Below are positions 8,604 through 16,499 of a DNA stretch of 33,288 nucleotides, one piece after another. This stretch comes from Candidatus Thiodiazotropha sp. (ex Epidulcina cf. delphinae) (GTDB lineage Bacteria; Pseudomonadota; Gammaproteobacteria; Chromatiales; Chromatiaceae). The notes under the pieces are model-generated. The model saw nothing but the letters and a program-made list of their open reading frames with translations, did no database searches and was not told where the DNA came from. A program made the translations under genes and the position numbers. Position 1 is the first letter of the stretch. Every line of letters begins with the position of its first letter. The stretch covers positions 1 to 33,288 of the forward strand of contig JAHXHR010000027.1 of NCBI GenBank assembly GCA_025656505.1, written 5' to 3'.

Positions 8604-10217
8604 TCATGAGCGCTCTTTGCCCCAAGTCAACGGGTATCGACGATCACGTCCATAGGCGCGCCGGGTGATTTTTATTCCAGGCGGTGCCTGACGGCGCTTG
8701 TATTCATTGCAATCCACCATACGAACCACCCGCTCCACGATCGACCGGTCGAAACCCGTCGCCACAATCTCCGGGATCCCTTGGTCCGACTCGACATAAC
8801 GCTCAAGGATCCCGTCCAGATCGGCATAATCCGGTAGCGAATCGCTGTCTTTCTGGTCCGGGGCCAACTCCGCGGATGGCGGCCTCTCCAACACCCGCCA
8901 GGGGATGACCTGTGAAATGCCGTTCCGATAGCGGCATAGCCGATAGACCAGGGTCTTGGGGACATCCTTGATCGGCGCAAACCCACCGGCCATATCGCCG
9001 TACAGGGTGGCATATCCCACCGACATCTCACTCTTGTTGCCCGTGGTCAGCAGTATCCGCCCCTTTTTGTTGCTGATCGCCATCAGGATGATGCCGCGGC
9101 AACGCGCCTGGATGTTCTCCTCCGTCACATCCACCGGTTTACCGGCGAATTCATCCGCCAGCATATCGAGAAAAGCATCGAAGGCCGGCTCAATCGAGAT
9201 GGTCCGGTAGGACACACCCAAGGCTTCGGCCTCAACCACGGCATCCTGATTACTCATCTCGGCTGTGTAGCGGGATGGCATCATCACCACTTCCACCTGC
9301 TCCGCACCCAGTGCATCAACCGCCAGCGCCAGGGTGAGCGCCGAATCCACGCCCCCCGAGAGTCCTATGATCGCCCCGTTGAATCCGTTCTTGCGCACAT
9401 AGTCTCGGACTCCCGTGACCAACGCCTGATAGACCCGCTCCTCCTCCTGCATGAGCGGTGCGATCACCTGGGGCAGGGGCGCCACAGACTCACCCAGCGT
9501 CAGTTCCACACAATCTGATGCCTCAGCAAAAAAAACGAGACGCTGCGCCAATCGCCCCTCTGCATCCACAACGAAAGACCCGCCGTCGAACACCAGTTCA
9601 TCCTGCCCCCCGATCAGATTGGCATAGATGATCGGCATGGCATTCTCCCTCGCCCGACGTTGCACCAACTCTTCCCGCTCCGGGGCCTTGCCGATATGGA
9701 AGGGTGAGGCGTTGATATTCAGCAGCAGTCGGGCCCCGGCGGCGCGACTCATGGCGGCGGGTTCCGTCTCCCAGATATCTTCACAGACCGTCAATCCGAT
9801 GCGCAGGCCCTTGAGTTCGAATGTCATCGCCTCCCTGCCTGGCGAAAAGTAGCGTTTTTCGTCGAAGACGCTGTAATTGGGTAAGTGGTATTTCTCATAT
9901 TCCGCGAGGATCCCGCCATCGCGCCAGACGCCTGCCACGTTGTATAACCTGCCGTCCCGCCGCCGCGGATAGCCCACAACCAGATGAATCCCCCGCACCG
10001 TCGAAAGGATGTGAGCAACCGCCCTCTCCACCCGCTGGATGAAATGGTTGCGCAACAGGAGGTCTTCCGGCGGATACCCGGTGATGGCCAACTCCGGAAA
10101 CACAACGGCATCCGCCGAACCGGCAACGGCCTGAGCCGAGTCGATGATTCTTTGCGCATTGCCTTCGATGTCCCCGACGAGAAAATTGAGCTGGGCGATC
10201 TGGATTTTAAGGTTCAA
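8604..10217 (-). CDS. nadE: Glutamine-dependent NAD+ synthetase
   Basis: Last step of NAD synthesis: amidates nicotinic acid adenine dinucleotide with ammonia released from glutamine. The 537-residue protein has an N-terminal nitrilase-type glutaminase domain with the Glu42-Lys109-Cys145 triad (FPELAITG, YEKYHLP, TVCEDIW). A C-terminal ATP-pyrophosphatase domain follows, with the P-loop SGGVDS at 287-292. The start is TTG, supported by GGGAG seven bases upstream and by alignment of the first beta strand. A 34-bp perfect palindrome (10249-10282) lies just upstream and may sit in the leader. Confidence 0.95.
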   Translation of the reverse strand: MNLKIQIAQLNFLVGDIEGNAQRIIDSAQAVAGSADAVVFPELAITGYPPEDLLLRNHFIQRVERAVAHILSTVRGIHLVVGYPRRRDGRLYNVAGVWRDGGILAEYEKYHLPNYSVFDEKRYFSPGREAMTFELKGLRIGLTVCEDIWETEPAAMSRAAGARLLLNINASPFHIGKAPEREELVQRRARENAMPIIYANLIGGQDELVFDGGSFVVDAEGRLAQRLVFFAEASDCVELTLGESVAPLPQVIAPLMQEEERVYQALVTGVRDYVRKNGFNGAIIGLSGGVDSALTLALAVDALGAEQVEVVMMPSRYTAEMSNQDAVVEAEALGVSYRTISIEPAFDAFLDMLADEFAGKPVDVTEENIQARCRGIILMAISNKKGRILLTTGNKSEMSVGYATLYGDMAGGFAPIKDVPKTLVYRLCRYRNGISQVIPWRVLERPPSAELAPDQKDSDSLPDYADLDGILERYVESDQGIPEIVATGFDRSIVERVVRMVDCNEYKRRQAPPGIKITRRAYGRDRRYPLTWGKERS

Positions 10218-10248
10218 GCGAAGACTCCCGGCTGTCTGATAACTATCC

Positions 10249-10282
10249 AGTGCGGTGTAACGTATAAACGTTACACCGCACT
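10249..10282. repeat. 34-bp perfect palindrome related to the TAGTGT repeat family
   Basis: Two 15-base arms, AGTGCGGTGTAACGT and its exact complement, surround ATAA. The arm matches the right end of the small repeat element at 16728-16891 (read on its minus strand, TAGTGTGGTGTAACGTATAA), so this looks like two such ends joined. It lies 32 bases upstream of the nadE start, within its probable promoter or leader. Confidence 0.7.
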
Positions 10283-10331
10283 AGCCCGCATTCCAGGCCA
10301 TTGCGTCGGATGTTGCAAGACCCACCTTATC

Positions 10332-10591
10332 CTATTAACTCAAGTTTCGGAGTTCATATTTACATACGAATCGCCTCTAACAGCATGATAAATATGAATA
10401 ATTACGATCTCTCCTCTAAAGGCACTGTGTTTTTATGTTAACAATGAATTTGCAGGTATTTTGCTTGTGTGTTGGTTTCCCGGCACATTTACGAACACTT
10501 GCATATGGCTCCAAATAACGGGTTACCGTGCGAAATGCTTAGAAAGCAGCACTTTTTTGCAAATTTTGAACTCCGAAACTTGAGCTATTAA
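10332..10591. mobile_element. MITE-like non-autonomous element with 18-bp inverted repeats and 7-bp target duplication
   Basis: The element proper spans 10339-10584 (246 bp). Its left end, CTCAAGTTTCGGAGTTCA (10339-10356), is the perfect reverse complement of its right end (10567-10584). It is flanked on both sides by the direct repeat CTATTAA (10332-10338 and 10585-10591), the mark of a transposition event. The interior is AT-rich, unlike the flanking genes, and has no open frame of note, so a transposase would have to act in trans. Intact ends and an exact target duplication suggest a fairly recent insertion. The parent insertion-sequence family is not recognised. Confidence 0.75.
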
Positions 10592-10618
10592 CCCGGCAAC
10601 CCAATATACCGGGTTAAT
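10587..10618. repeat. 10-bp-arm inverted repeat next to the MITE
   Basis: ATTAACCCGG (10587-10596) and CCGGGTTAAT (10609-10618) pair perfectly around 12 bases. The structure overlaps the right-hand target duplication of the MITE and precedes the next gene by 38 bases. It could be the old transcription-stop hairpin into which the element inserted, or an operator-like palindrome. Confidence 0.5.
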
Positions 10619-10656
10619 AATTGACTCCAACCCATACATCATAAAGAATCAACCGA

Positions 10657-10893
10657 ATGGGACTCAGATATCTATTTTTCGTGCTGGCGTTGTGGGGCGT
10701 CTATCTCATAGCCCGCCATTTCCTGCGTCAGCGCCGCATGCGAAACGATAAATTACAGCAGGTCAAGTCAGTGGATAGCGTGCAGTGCGCCTATTGCGGC
10801 CTCCATCTGCCGAAAAACGAGGCCGTCAGAGACAACGAGCGTTACTTTTGCAACAAGGCGCATCTCAAAGCGGCTGACGCTAATAAGCCCTAA
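10657..10893 (+). CDS. PP0621-like small membrane-anchored CxxC protein
   Basis: A 78-residue protein with one N-terminal membrane segment (about 4-20), a basic stretch RQRRMR, then a small putative metal-binding module CAYCGLHLP (CxxC near 49-52) followed by RYFCNKAH (Cys and His near 69 and 72). This is the PP0621 family layout, commonly found directly upstream of pilS in gammaproteobacteria. The function is unknown. The gap to pilS is only 21 bases, so the two are probably co-transcribed. A zinc site is inferred from the Cys/His spacing. Confidence 0.75.
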   Translation: MGLRYLFFVLALWGVYLIARHFLRQRRMRNDKLQQVKSVDSVQCAYCGLHLPKNEAVRDNERYFCNKAHLKAADANKP

Positions 10894-10914
10894 TGGAGTG
10901 TCTATACTAGCCCC

Positions 10915-12561
10915 ATGCAAGCCTGGCTGGATATCCTGGAAAACAAGATCGCCGCCTCTGCGCGACCACGTAGCGCGACCGAAAAACTGCACTGGCGCTC
11001 CCTGAGACTGTTTCTGCTCTATCGGATCACCCTCTCGCTCACCCTATTGTCCTTTTTCTATTCAGGCGCAGGCCCGACATTTCTCGGATCCACCGTTCCC
11101 GATCTGTACGGGATCGTGGTCACCCTCTACACCGCATTGGCCATTACATCCGTACTGTTCTTCCTCTGGCGTTCGCCCAATCCCGAACAACAGGCCTACT
11201 TCGCCCTGCTTGTGGATATCGCCGCCATCACCCTGCTGATGCATGCCAGTGGCGGCGTAGAGACAGGCATGGGCATGTTGATAGCGGTTTCCATCATCGC
11301 GGGTGCGCTGATCATGGGAGGCCGCGCCGCTTTTCTGTTTGCCGCCCTGGCCGCACTGGCCGTGATCGCCGAGCAGATCCACGCCGCCTTGAGTGACGCT
11401 GTCATACCCCCCCGGTTTTTCCAGGCCGGGTTTCTCGGGGCGGTATTTTTCGCCACTGCAATGCTCACCCTGGTGTTGAGCGGGCGGGTGCGAGCCAGCG
11501 AGCAGTTAGCGCAGGAGAAGGCGGACGAACTGGACCATATGGCCAAGATCAACGCCTACGTCATTCAACACATGCGCACCGGTGTGCTGGTGGTCGACGC
11601 CTCCGGCAGGATATTGATGATGAACGATCCGGCATGGCACCTGCTGGGCATGCCGGCCGCCACCACCGGCAGCCAACTGGTCAAGGCATCCCCGGAACTC
11701 ACCCACATGTTGAGAAAACGCCGCGCCGCCCCGAAGCGGATCAACAACACCTTCCGCAGCCAACGACAAGGCCCTGAACTCAGGGCCCATTTCAATCCCT
11801 TGAGCGGCCGGGAACAGGGCGACATGCTGATTTTTCTGGAAGACACCTCCCAGATCACCCGTGAGGCGCAACAGATGAAGCTCGCCTCCCTGGGAAGGCT
11901 CACTGCCAGCATCGCCCACGAAATTCGCAACCCCTTGGGCGCCATCAGCCACGCCAGCCAACTGTTCGAAGAATCCCCGGACCTCGATCCGGCGGACCGG
12001 CGTCTGACCGAGATCATCACAACCAACGCCGTGCGGGTGAACCAGGTGATCGAAAACGTCCTGCAACTCTCCCGCCGCGACCCGGGCAAGCCGGAAAAGA
12101 TCCGGCTCAAACCCTGGCTGGATAAACTCACCGCCGACCTGATCAAATACCAGGGATTCGAGCGACAGAACCTGCATGCGCAGATAGACCCCCCAGAGAC
12201 GGAAATCATCGCCGATCCGGAGCAATTGCGGCAGGTCCTGACAAATCTCTGTAACAATGCAAAAGAACATGGCGACAAAGAGCGATTACAACTGCAGATT
12301 GTTGGCGGCATGATCCAGGAATACAATCATCCCGTGATGGATGTCATCGACAACGGCCCCGGCATCGAACCAAAGGTGGCGAAGCAGATCTTCGAACCCT
12401 TTTTCACCACCCGGAACAATGGCACCGGGCTAGGGCTGTACATTGCCAAGGAGCTGAGTGAAACGAACCGTATCCGTCTGGAATACATACCCGGACCCAC
12501 CGGCGGAAGCTGTTTTCGCCTCCATTTCGACCACTGGCAGCACGAGAACCTACCCGCATGA
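10915..12561 (+). CDS. pilS: Sensor histidine kinase PilS
   Basis: Inner-membrane kinase that controls type IV pilin transcription through PilR. The 548-residue protein has six predicted membrane segments between about 32 and 190, a PAS-like region (about 205-310, VIQHMRTGVLVVD), a HisKA domain with phospho-acceptor His335 in IAHEIRNP, and an HATPase domain with N box NLCNNAKEHG and G boxes DNGPGIEP and GTGLGLYI. All catalytic motifs look intact. The stop overlaps the pilR start by four bases (ATGA). Family knowledge says the membrane segments sense pilin in the inner membrane. Confidence 0.94.
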   Translation: MQAWLDILENKIAASARPRSATEKLHWRSLRLFLLYRITLSLTLLSFFYSGAGPTFLGSTVPDLYGIVVTLYTALAITSVLFFLWRSPNPEQQAYFALLVDIAAITLLMHASGGVETGMGMLIAVSIIAGALIMGGRAAFLFAALAALAVIAEQIHAALSDAVIPPRFFQAGFLGAVFFATAMLTLVLSGRVRASEQLAQEKADELDHMAKINAYVIQHMRTGVLVVDASGRILMMNDPAWHLLGMPAATTGSQLVKASPELTHMLRKRRAAPKRINNTFRSQRQGPELRAHFNPLSGREQGDMLIFLEDTSQITREAQQMKLASLGRLTASIAHEIRNPLGAISHASQLFEESPDLDPADRRLTEIITTNAVRVNQVIENVLQLSRRDPGKPEKIRLKPWLDKLTADLIKYQGFERQNLHAQIDPPETEIIADPEQLRQVLTNLCNNAKEHGDKERLQLQIVGGMIQEYNHPVMDVIDNGPGIEPKVAKQIFEPFFTTRNNGTGLGLYIAKELSETNRIRLEYIPGPTGGSCFRLHFDHWQHENLPA

Positions 12562-13907
12562 CCCAGCCGACCGCACTCATCGTTGACGACGAACCGGATA
12601 TCTGTGAGCTGCTGGAGATCACCTTGATGCGCATGGGGATCGATGCTCACTCGGTATTCGACCTGACAACCGCTCAAAAACTTCTCAGGGAACAGTCCTT
12701 CGATCTCTGCCTATCAGATATGCGCCTGCCCGACGGCAGCGGCATCGACCTGGTGCGACATATCAATCAGACCTATCCCCAACTGCCGGTGGCCATGATC
12801 ACCGCCCACGGCAACATGGAGTCGGCCATCGAGGCATTGAAGGCAGGCGCCTTCGACTTCGTCTCCAAACCGGTCGACCTGGAAATGCTGCGCAAACTGG
12901 TGCAGCAGGCGATTAAACTGGGTAAAAGAAGGACCTCCCCCACATCGCCTCAAAAAACCCCATCAGGCAAAAACTCCCCCATGCTGGGCAACTCGCCACC
13001 CATGCAGCGCGTCCGGCGGCTCATCGACAAGCTTGCCCGCAGCCAGGCGCCCGTCTACATCAGCGGCGAATCCGGGACCGGCAAAGAAGTCGCGGCGCGC
13101 CTGATTCACCAGCAAGGCCCACGCGCCGATCACCCATTCGTCGCCGTCAACTGCGGCGCCATCCCCCAGGAACTGATGGAGAGCGAGCTCTTCGGCCATA
13201 AAAAGGGCAGTTTCACCGGCGCCACCGGCGACCATCAAGGCCTCTTCCTGAGCGCGGACAGCGGCACCCTGTTTCTTGATGAAATCGCCGATCTGCCCCT
13301 GCACATGCAGGTCAAACTGTTGCGGGCCATTCAGGAAAAGCACATTCGCCCTGTCGGCGGCCGGCAGGAGATCCCTGTGGATGCGCGCATCATCAGCGCC
13401 ACCCATAAAGACCTTGCGCAATTGGTCGAGCGTGGTGATTTCAGACAGGATCTCTTCTACCGCATCAATGTCATCGAACTCCCGATCCCCCCTCTGCGAA
13501 GTAGAGTCGAAGATATCCCCTTGCTGTCCCAGCACTTCCTCACCCGCATAGCACGCGAATCCGGTGAGAAAAAGTACCAGTTGTCGCCCGAGGCTCTCGA
13601 CAAACTCAAGGGTTACCGTTTCCCCGGCAACATCAGGGAGTTGGAGAATATCCTCGAACGCTCGGTCACGCTCCTCGAAGGGTCGGACCTGGAGGCCGAC
13701 GATCTCCACCTGCCTGTAACGCAGAAAGACGGACAACCAAGCGCATCGAACACCCGCCCACTGGGCGACAAAATGGAACAGGTGGAGCGCGAAGCGATTA
13801 TTGAGGCCCTCGAAGAGACCCGCTGGAATCGAACCGCCGCGGCTAAAAAGCTCGGCATGACGCTAAGATCCCTGCGTTACCGGTTGGAGAAATTCGGTAT
13901 TGAATAA
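12558..13907 (+). CDS. pilR: Sigma-54-dependent response regulator PilR
   Basis: NtrC-family activator of pilA. The 449-residue protein has a receiver domain (acidic pair Asp10-Asp11, phospho-acceptor Asp54, Lys104), an AAA+ domain with Walker A GESGTGKE (170-177) and Walker B TLFLDEI (237-243), and a Fis-type helix-turn-helix at the C terminus (WNRTAAAKKLGMTLRSLRYR). The sigma-54-contact loop reads GSFTGA rather than the usual GAFTGA; Ser for Ala there occurs in some functional activators. Its expected target pilA lies 2.1 kb downstream behind accessory DNA. A truncated RelB frame begins directly at the pilR stop codon. Confidence 0.95.
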   Translation: MTQPTALIVDDEPDICELLEITLMRMGIDAHSVFDLTTAQKLLREQSFDLCLSDMRLPDGSGIDLVRHINQTYPQLPVAMITAHGNMESAIEALKAGAFDFVSKPVDLEMLRKLVQQAIKLGKRRTSPTSPQKTPSGKNSPMLGNSPPMQRVRRLIDKLARSQAPVYISGESGTGKEVAARLIHQQGPRADHPFVAVNCGAIPQELMESELFGHKKGSFTGATGDHQGLFLSADSGTLFLDEIADLPLHMQVKLLRAIQEKHIRPVGGRQEIPVDARIISATHKDLAQLVERGDFRQDLFYRINVIELPIPPLRSRVEDIPLLSQHFLTRIARESGEKKYQLSPEALDKLKGYRFPGNIRELENILERSVTLLEGSDLEADDLHLPVTQKDGQPSASNTRPLGDKMEQVEREAIIEALEETRWNRTAAAKKLGMTLRSLRYRLEKFGIE

Positions 13908-14117
13908 AAATCATTTGCACTGGAAGCGATGGGCCTGTCCATCTCGGATGCCATTCGTCTGCTGATGTTGCACATAGCGGATGAACGCCGTTTGCCGTTT
14001 GAGGTCAAGATCCCAAATGCAACGACGCGAAAGGCGATCGCCGAACTGGAAGCCGGGAAAGGTAAGCCCTTTGCCGGTATCGATGAACTGATGACTGACC
14101 TGCATGCGGACGATTGA
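13908..14117 (+). pseudogene. RelB/DinJ-family antitoxin, N-terminally truncated
   Basis: The frame reads FALEAMGLSISDAIRLLM, then LPFEVKIPNATT, the hallmark of RelB/DinJ ribbon-helix-helix antitoxins. About 20 N-terminal residues, including the first DNA-binding strand, are missing. The similarity begins straight after the pilR TAA, in the same frame, so the junction lies exactly at the pilR stop. The only ATG (13929) would give 62 residues lacking the ribbon. No RelE/YafQ toxin follows. Probably an orphan remnant; a residual toxin-binding C-terminal half could still be made. Confidence 0.65.
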
Positions 14118-14182
14118 GCGCTCATCTGCATTCAAACGCGCGCCCAAAGGCCGCTGCCACTTGCTTGACCTTCTCAATATCG

Positions 14183-14587
14183 TCAATCGGTTTTGTGCCG
14201 TCGCACTCCCTTAGCCACAGATGTAGGTATATTAGGGCTTGAAGGGTTGACGGTTACGGTTCGTGTTGCCGGATTGACGACCAAGTCCATGTCTTCCATC
14301 GGAATGGCGCCCAGCAACACACTATCACCCAGCACCAAGGCCCCTGTGATACAGGTACGGCCATCGAATTTGATGACTATCGGCCCGACATAGGAAACCA
14401 GATGCTTTTTACCATCAGCAGTGGTAACTTCACGCTTTTCAACCTCATCCAGACCAAGTTGGATAGCAATATGCTCAGGGATACAAAGGTGCAAAGCTCC
14501 AGTATCCACCAGCGCATCGGCACTGATAGGGTGTTTTTCATCATTTCTGGCATTGCTGAGCTGCAATGTCGTGGTTACCAGACCCAT
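14183..14587 (-). CDS. Clan AA (retropepsin-like) aspartic protease
   Basis: Small single-domain aspartic protease-like protein of 134 residues. The active-site motif ALVDTGA (Asp28-Thr29-Gly30) is followed by the flap and core strands typical of the bacterial clan AA family (REVTTADGK, VLGDSVLLGAIPMEDMDLVV). Such proteins are thought to act as homodimers, like retroviral proteases; targets are unknown. The ATG at 14587 has AAGGGGA upstream. It sits alone and reversed within a region of gene remnants between pilR and pilA and may have arrived with them. The frame is intact, so it may be functional. Confidence 0.8.
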   Translation of the reverse strand: MGLVTTTLQLSNARNDEKHPISADALVDTGALHLCIPEHIAIQLGLDEVEKREVTTADGKKHLVSYVGPIVIKFDGRTCITGALVLGDSVLLGAIPMEDMDLVVNPATRTVTVNPSSPNIPTSVAKGVRRHKTD

Positions 14588-14726
14588 TGATTGGTCCCCT
14601 TAATGTACAACAAACCGAATAGTCAATACTGATCGATTATACATTCCCTATACTAATCAAATTCCGTGTCTTCAGCTTGCATTTCCAGACACATGTTCTA
14701 TTCAACCCCAGCCAAACTACTCGCCG

Positions 14727-14840
14727 ATGACTGAGCCATCGCTCTGGGTGTCGGACACAAACATTCTCATCAGCGCCACCTTCCCGATCCCGGCGGTCCA
14801 TTCCACGGTATACGCATCGTCAACTCTACCACCTTTCTGA
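14727..14840 (+). pseudogene. PIN-domain toxin, N-terminal fragment
   Basis: Thirty-seven codons beginning MTEPSLWVSDTNILISAT carry the first strand and first catalytic Asp (SDTNILIS) of a PIN-domain nuclease of the toxin-antitoxin type. The frame then loses similarity and stops. The ATG overlaps a frame ending in KLLADD-stop (ATGACTGA), the usual way an antitoxin overlaps its toxin, which suggests that the tail of the antitoxin is also here. Too short to be active. Confidence 0.45.
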
Positions 14841-14924
14841 CTTGGGCATAAACCCAGTACTACCCATATCTTTCAGCCTAAAAACCGCAAACCGCCAAAA
14901 AAAATATTGGCATTGCCAAAGCTC

Positions 14925-15560
14925 GCTACCAATCGGTTGTGGCGAACGCTCAAGTAGGAGGACATTTATCTCAAGGGCTACAGCGACATCTGTGGACTCA
15001 CCACCGGATTAACAGCGTACTTTTCCTGCTACAACCGGGAGCGGCCACACCAGTCGCTTGCCAACGGGACACCAAACCGAGTCTACGAACAAGAGTGTCG
15101 TGACGCTCAGGATGCGAAACGGGACATCCCAGTCCCCCTTTCGCCCTCGCTTGTCACGACAGCTTATTATGCCCCGGCCGTCCTGCGTCCGTGCCGCTTC
15201 GCCACACCATCGCTACGCTCGGCGCTGGCTTCGCAGCACTCCCTCAAATGACTGGACGGCGTTTCGGATGCGCTTGCATATTGCCTCCGCCGGCTTGGGT
15301 CCTATCGGCCCCTGCGCCACTCCGGCAATACGCCCGCGCCCGCGCCTACGCCTACCGGGGACTAACCGCCTTCGCTTCGCTCTCCATGGCGGTCAGCGAG
15401 TGCACAAGGTGGTGGGGCGCTGATCGTTGACAGATTTCCCAGGAAAGAGGGAGCCGTGGTTACTGCAACAACGGGGCAGCGCCGACCCGCTGTAAATGAA
15501 ATTGAACGTGCAGCTTAAACTAGTGGGCTTTATGTCTTGACAATGGGGTCCACTTTACCT
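14925..15560 (+). mobile_element. IS3-family insertion sequence remnant, transposase interrupted
   Basis: The frame from 14934 reads RLWRTLK-stop-EDIYLKGYSDI, then YNRERPHQSLANGTP, the C-terminal part of an IS3-family OrfB transposase (DDE integrase core) with one in-frame TAG. After about 15105 the similarity is lost for about 300 bases of GC-rich sequence. It resumes as GGGALIVDRF, then TTGQRRPAVNEIERAA-stop at 15516-15518. The 3' terminus seems to be near TGACAATGGGGTCCA (15538-15552). The 5' two thirds of the element are absent. It is dead; its right end abuts and truncates a RAYT gene fragment. Confidence 0.7.
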
Positions 15561-15654
15561 CGCCATAGAGAAAAGCCCGCCGGATGCAACGACTTATACC
15601 ATGGTAGTATGGGGTGGTTTCCAGCGAAATAAGCTGATTCCGTGCTCGTGTCAT
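15559..15654 (-). pseudogene. REP-associated tyrosine transposase (Y1_Tnp) N-terminal fragment
   Basis: About 32 codons from the ATG at 15654 read MTRARNQLISL, then TTPYYHGISRCIRRAFLYGE, the conserved start of RAYT/IS200-like Y1 transposases (PYYHCVSRCVRRAFLCGED in relatives). The similarity stops where the IS3-type right end begins, so an IS3 insertion probably cut the gene. The catalytic Tyr and HUH motif are missing. Not functional. Confidence 0.6.
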
Positions 15655-15783
15655 TTGTTTCTTACCTTTTTTGTTAAGCAGAGCCCTAACCGGCGTAAAA
15701 TAATGACTCAGCCTGACAGTTTTTGTCACAAATTAACAATGAATTCCCCACCTAAAACGTGAATAAAATAGCAGACTCTGGGC

Positions 15784-15804
15784 TGCTTGCTCACTCAGCA
15801 AGCA
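15784..15804. repeat. 8-bp-arm hairpin upstream of the pilA promoter
   Basis: TGCTTGCT and AGCAAGCA pair perfectly around CACTC, 80 bases upstream of the sigma-54 promoter. It could be an activator-binding palindrome or the stop hairpin of an older upstream gene. PilR sites in Pseudomonas are not of this form, so the role is open. Confidence 0.4.
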
Positions 15805-15882
15805 CCGCTTTCAAGATAAAATACTTTAAAAACATAAGATTACAGATAAAATTGTTAGCTCATGTTATATAAAATGCAATTA

Positions 15883-15899
15883 TGGCACACATCCTGCAT
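15883..15899 (+). promoter_or_regulatory. Sigma-54 promoter of pilA
   Basis: TGGCACACATCCTGCAT has the invariant GG at 15884-15885 and GC at 15896-15897 separated by exactly ten bases, matching the -24/-12 consensus TGGCAC-N5-TTGC closely. Transcription should begin near 15908, giving a leader of about 85 bases. This fits PilR control of pilA. Confidence 0.85.
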
Positions 15900-15992
15900 T
15901 TCAGTTAGTCAATCCGGCGTAATCACCCGATTAAAGACTTCGAAACATATCGCCGACAAAGTGAGCACTCAAAACCTGAATGGAGCGTATTT

Positions 15993-16433
15993 ATGAACAG
16001 ACAGACTGGTTTCACCCTTATCGAACTCATGATCGTAGTCGCGATCATCGGCATTCTAGCCGCTATCGCTTTGCCTGCTTATCAGGATTACACCATTCGT
16101 GCGAAAGTAAGCGAGTGCTCCGGAATAGCATCTGCATGTAAAACATCAGTTACAGATTACTTCGTATCTGAAAACGGTGATCCTCCTGATACTACCGCTG
16201 AAGCTGGTTGCGCCATCACTGACACGCAATACTGCGATGCGCCTGCAGTTGGAACCGACGGCGTGGTTAGCGTTGGAGTCAAACTCAGCGCTGGTGTTCC
16301 CGCAGCATGTAGTATCACACTTACCCCTACCATTACTGCGGCGGTTCCGGCTGACGCTGAGCCAGCCTATATTGGGGCTTGGGTTGGATCAACTAGTTGT
16401 CAAACTCAACATGTATCATCGACTTATCGCTGA
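15993..16433 (+). CDS. pilA: Type IV major pilin PilA
   Basis: Structural subunit of type IV pili. The 146-residue precursor has a six-residue leader ending in Gly (MNRQTG), cleaved by the prepilin peptidase before [20 protein letters not shown], with the conserved Glu at mature position 5. Several Cys in the C-terminal domain (AACS and TSCQ near the end) could form the D-region disulfide, although pairing cannot be fixed because other Cys occur (SEC, ASAC, AGC, QYC). GGAG lies seven bases before the ATG. A sigma-54 promoter stands about 95 bases upstream. Length and layout match pilin rather than a minor pseudopilin. Confidence 0.92.
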   Translation: MNRQTGFTLIELMIVVAIIGILAAIALPAYQDYTIRAKVSECSGIASACKTSVTDYFVSENGDPPDTTAEAGCAITDTQYCDAPAVGTDGVVSVGVKLSAGVPAACSITLTPTITAAVPADAEPAYIGAWVGSTSCQTQHVSSTYR

Positions 16434-16472
16434 TTATCTAAGTGAAAATCTGCGGCCTAAGAACGCAGCATT

Positions 16473-16499
16473 GCAAAGCCTCCTATAAGGGGGCTTTGC
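16473..16499 (+). terminator. Hairpin after pilA
   Basis: GCAAAGCC (16473-16480) pairs with GGCTTTGC (16492-16499), with further CC/GG pairing inside the loop. It lies 40 bases past the pilA stop but has no T tract, so it may instead stabilise the pilA transcript 3' end. It overlaps the tail of the transposase remnant on the other strand. Confidence 0.45.

Noticed and set aside
11506-12326. Two open frames of about 250 codons antisense to pilS
   Set aside because: Both are opposite the conserved kinase region and show no family motifs; they are bias shadows.
12963-13736. 257-codon antisense frame in pilR
   Set aside because: Opposite the conserved AAA+ domain with no motif of its own.
14110-14250. 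About 43 open codons on the minus strand overlapping the end of the aspartic protease (reads TLQALIYLHLWLRE and later DDIEKVKQVAAAFGRAFE)
   Set aside because: It looks protein-like but follows a stop, has no start codon and no recognised family, so it is not called. It could be the tail of another lost gene.
15058-15423. 121-codon plus-strand frame within the IS3 remnant
   Set aside because: It crosses the junction between transposase sequence and the unknown insert, and its translation is low-complexity Arg/Pro rich with no domain.
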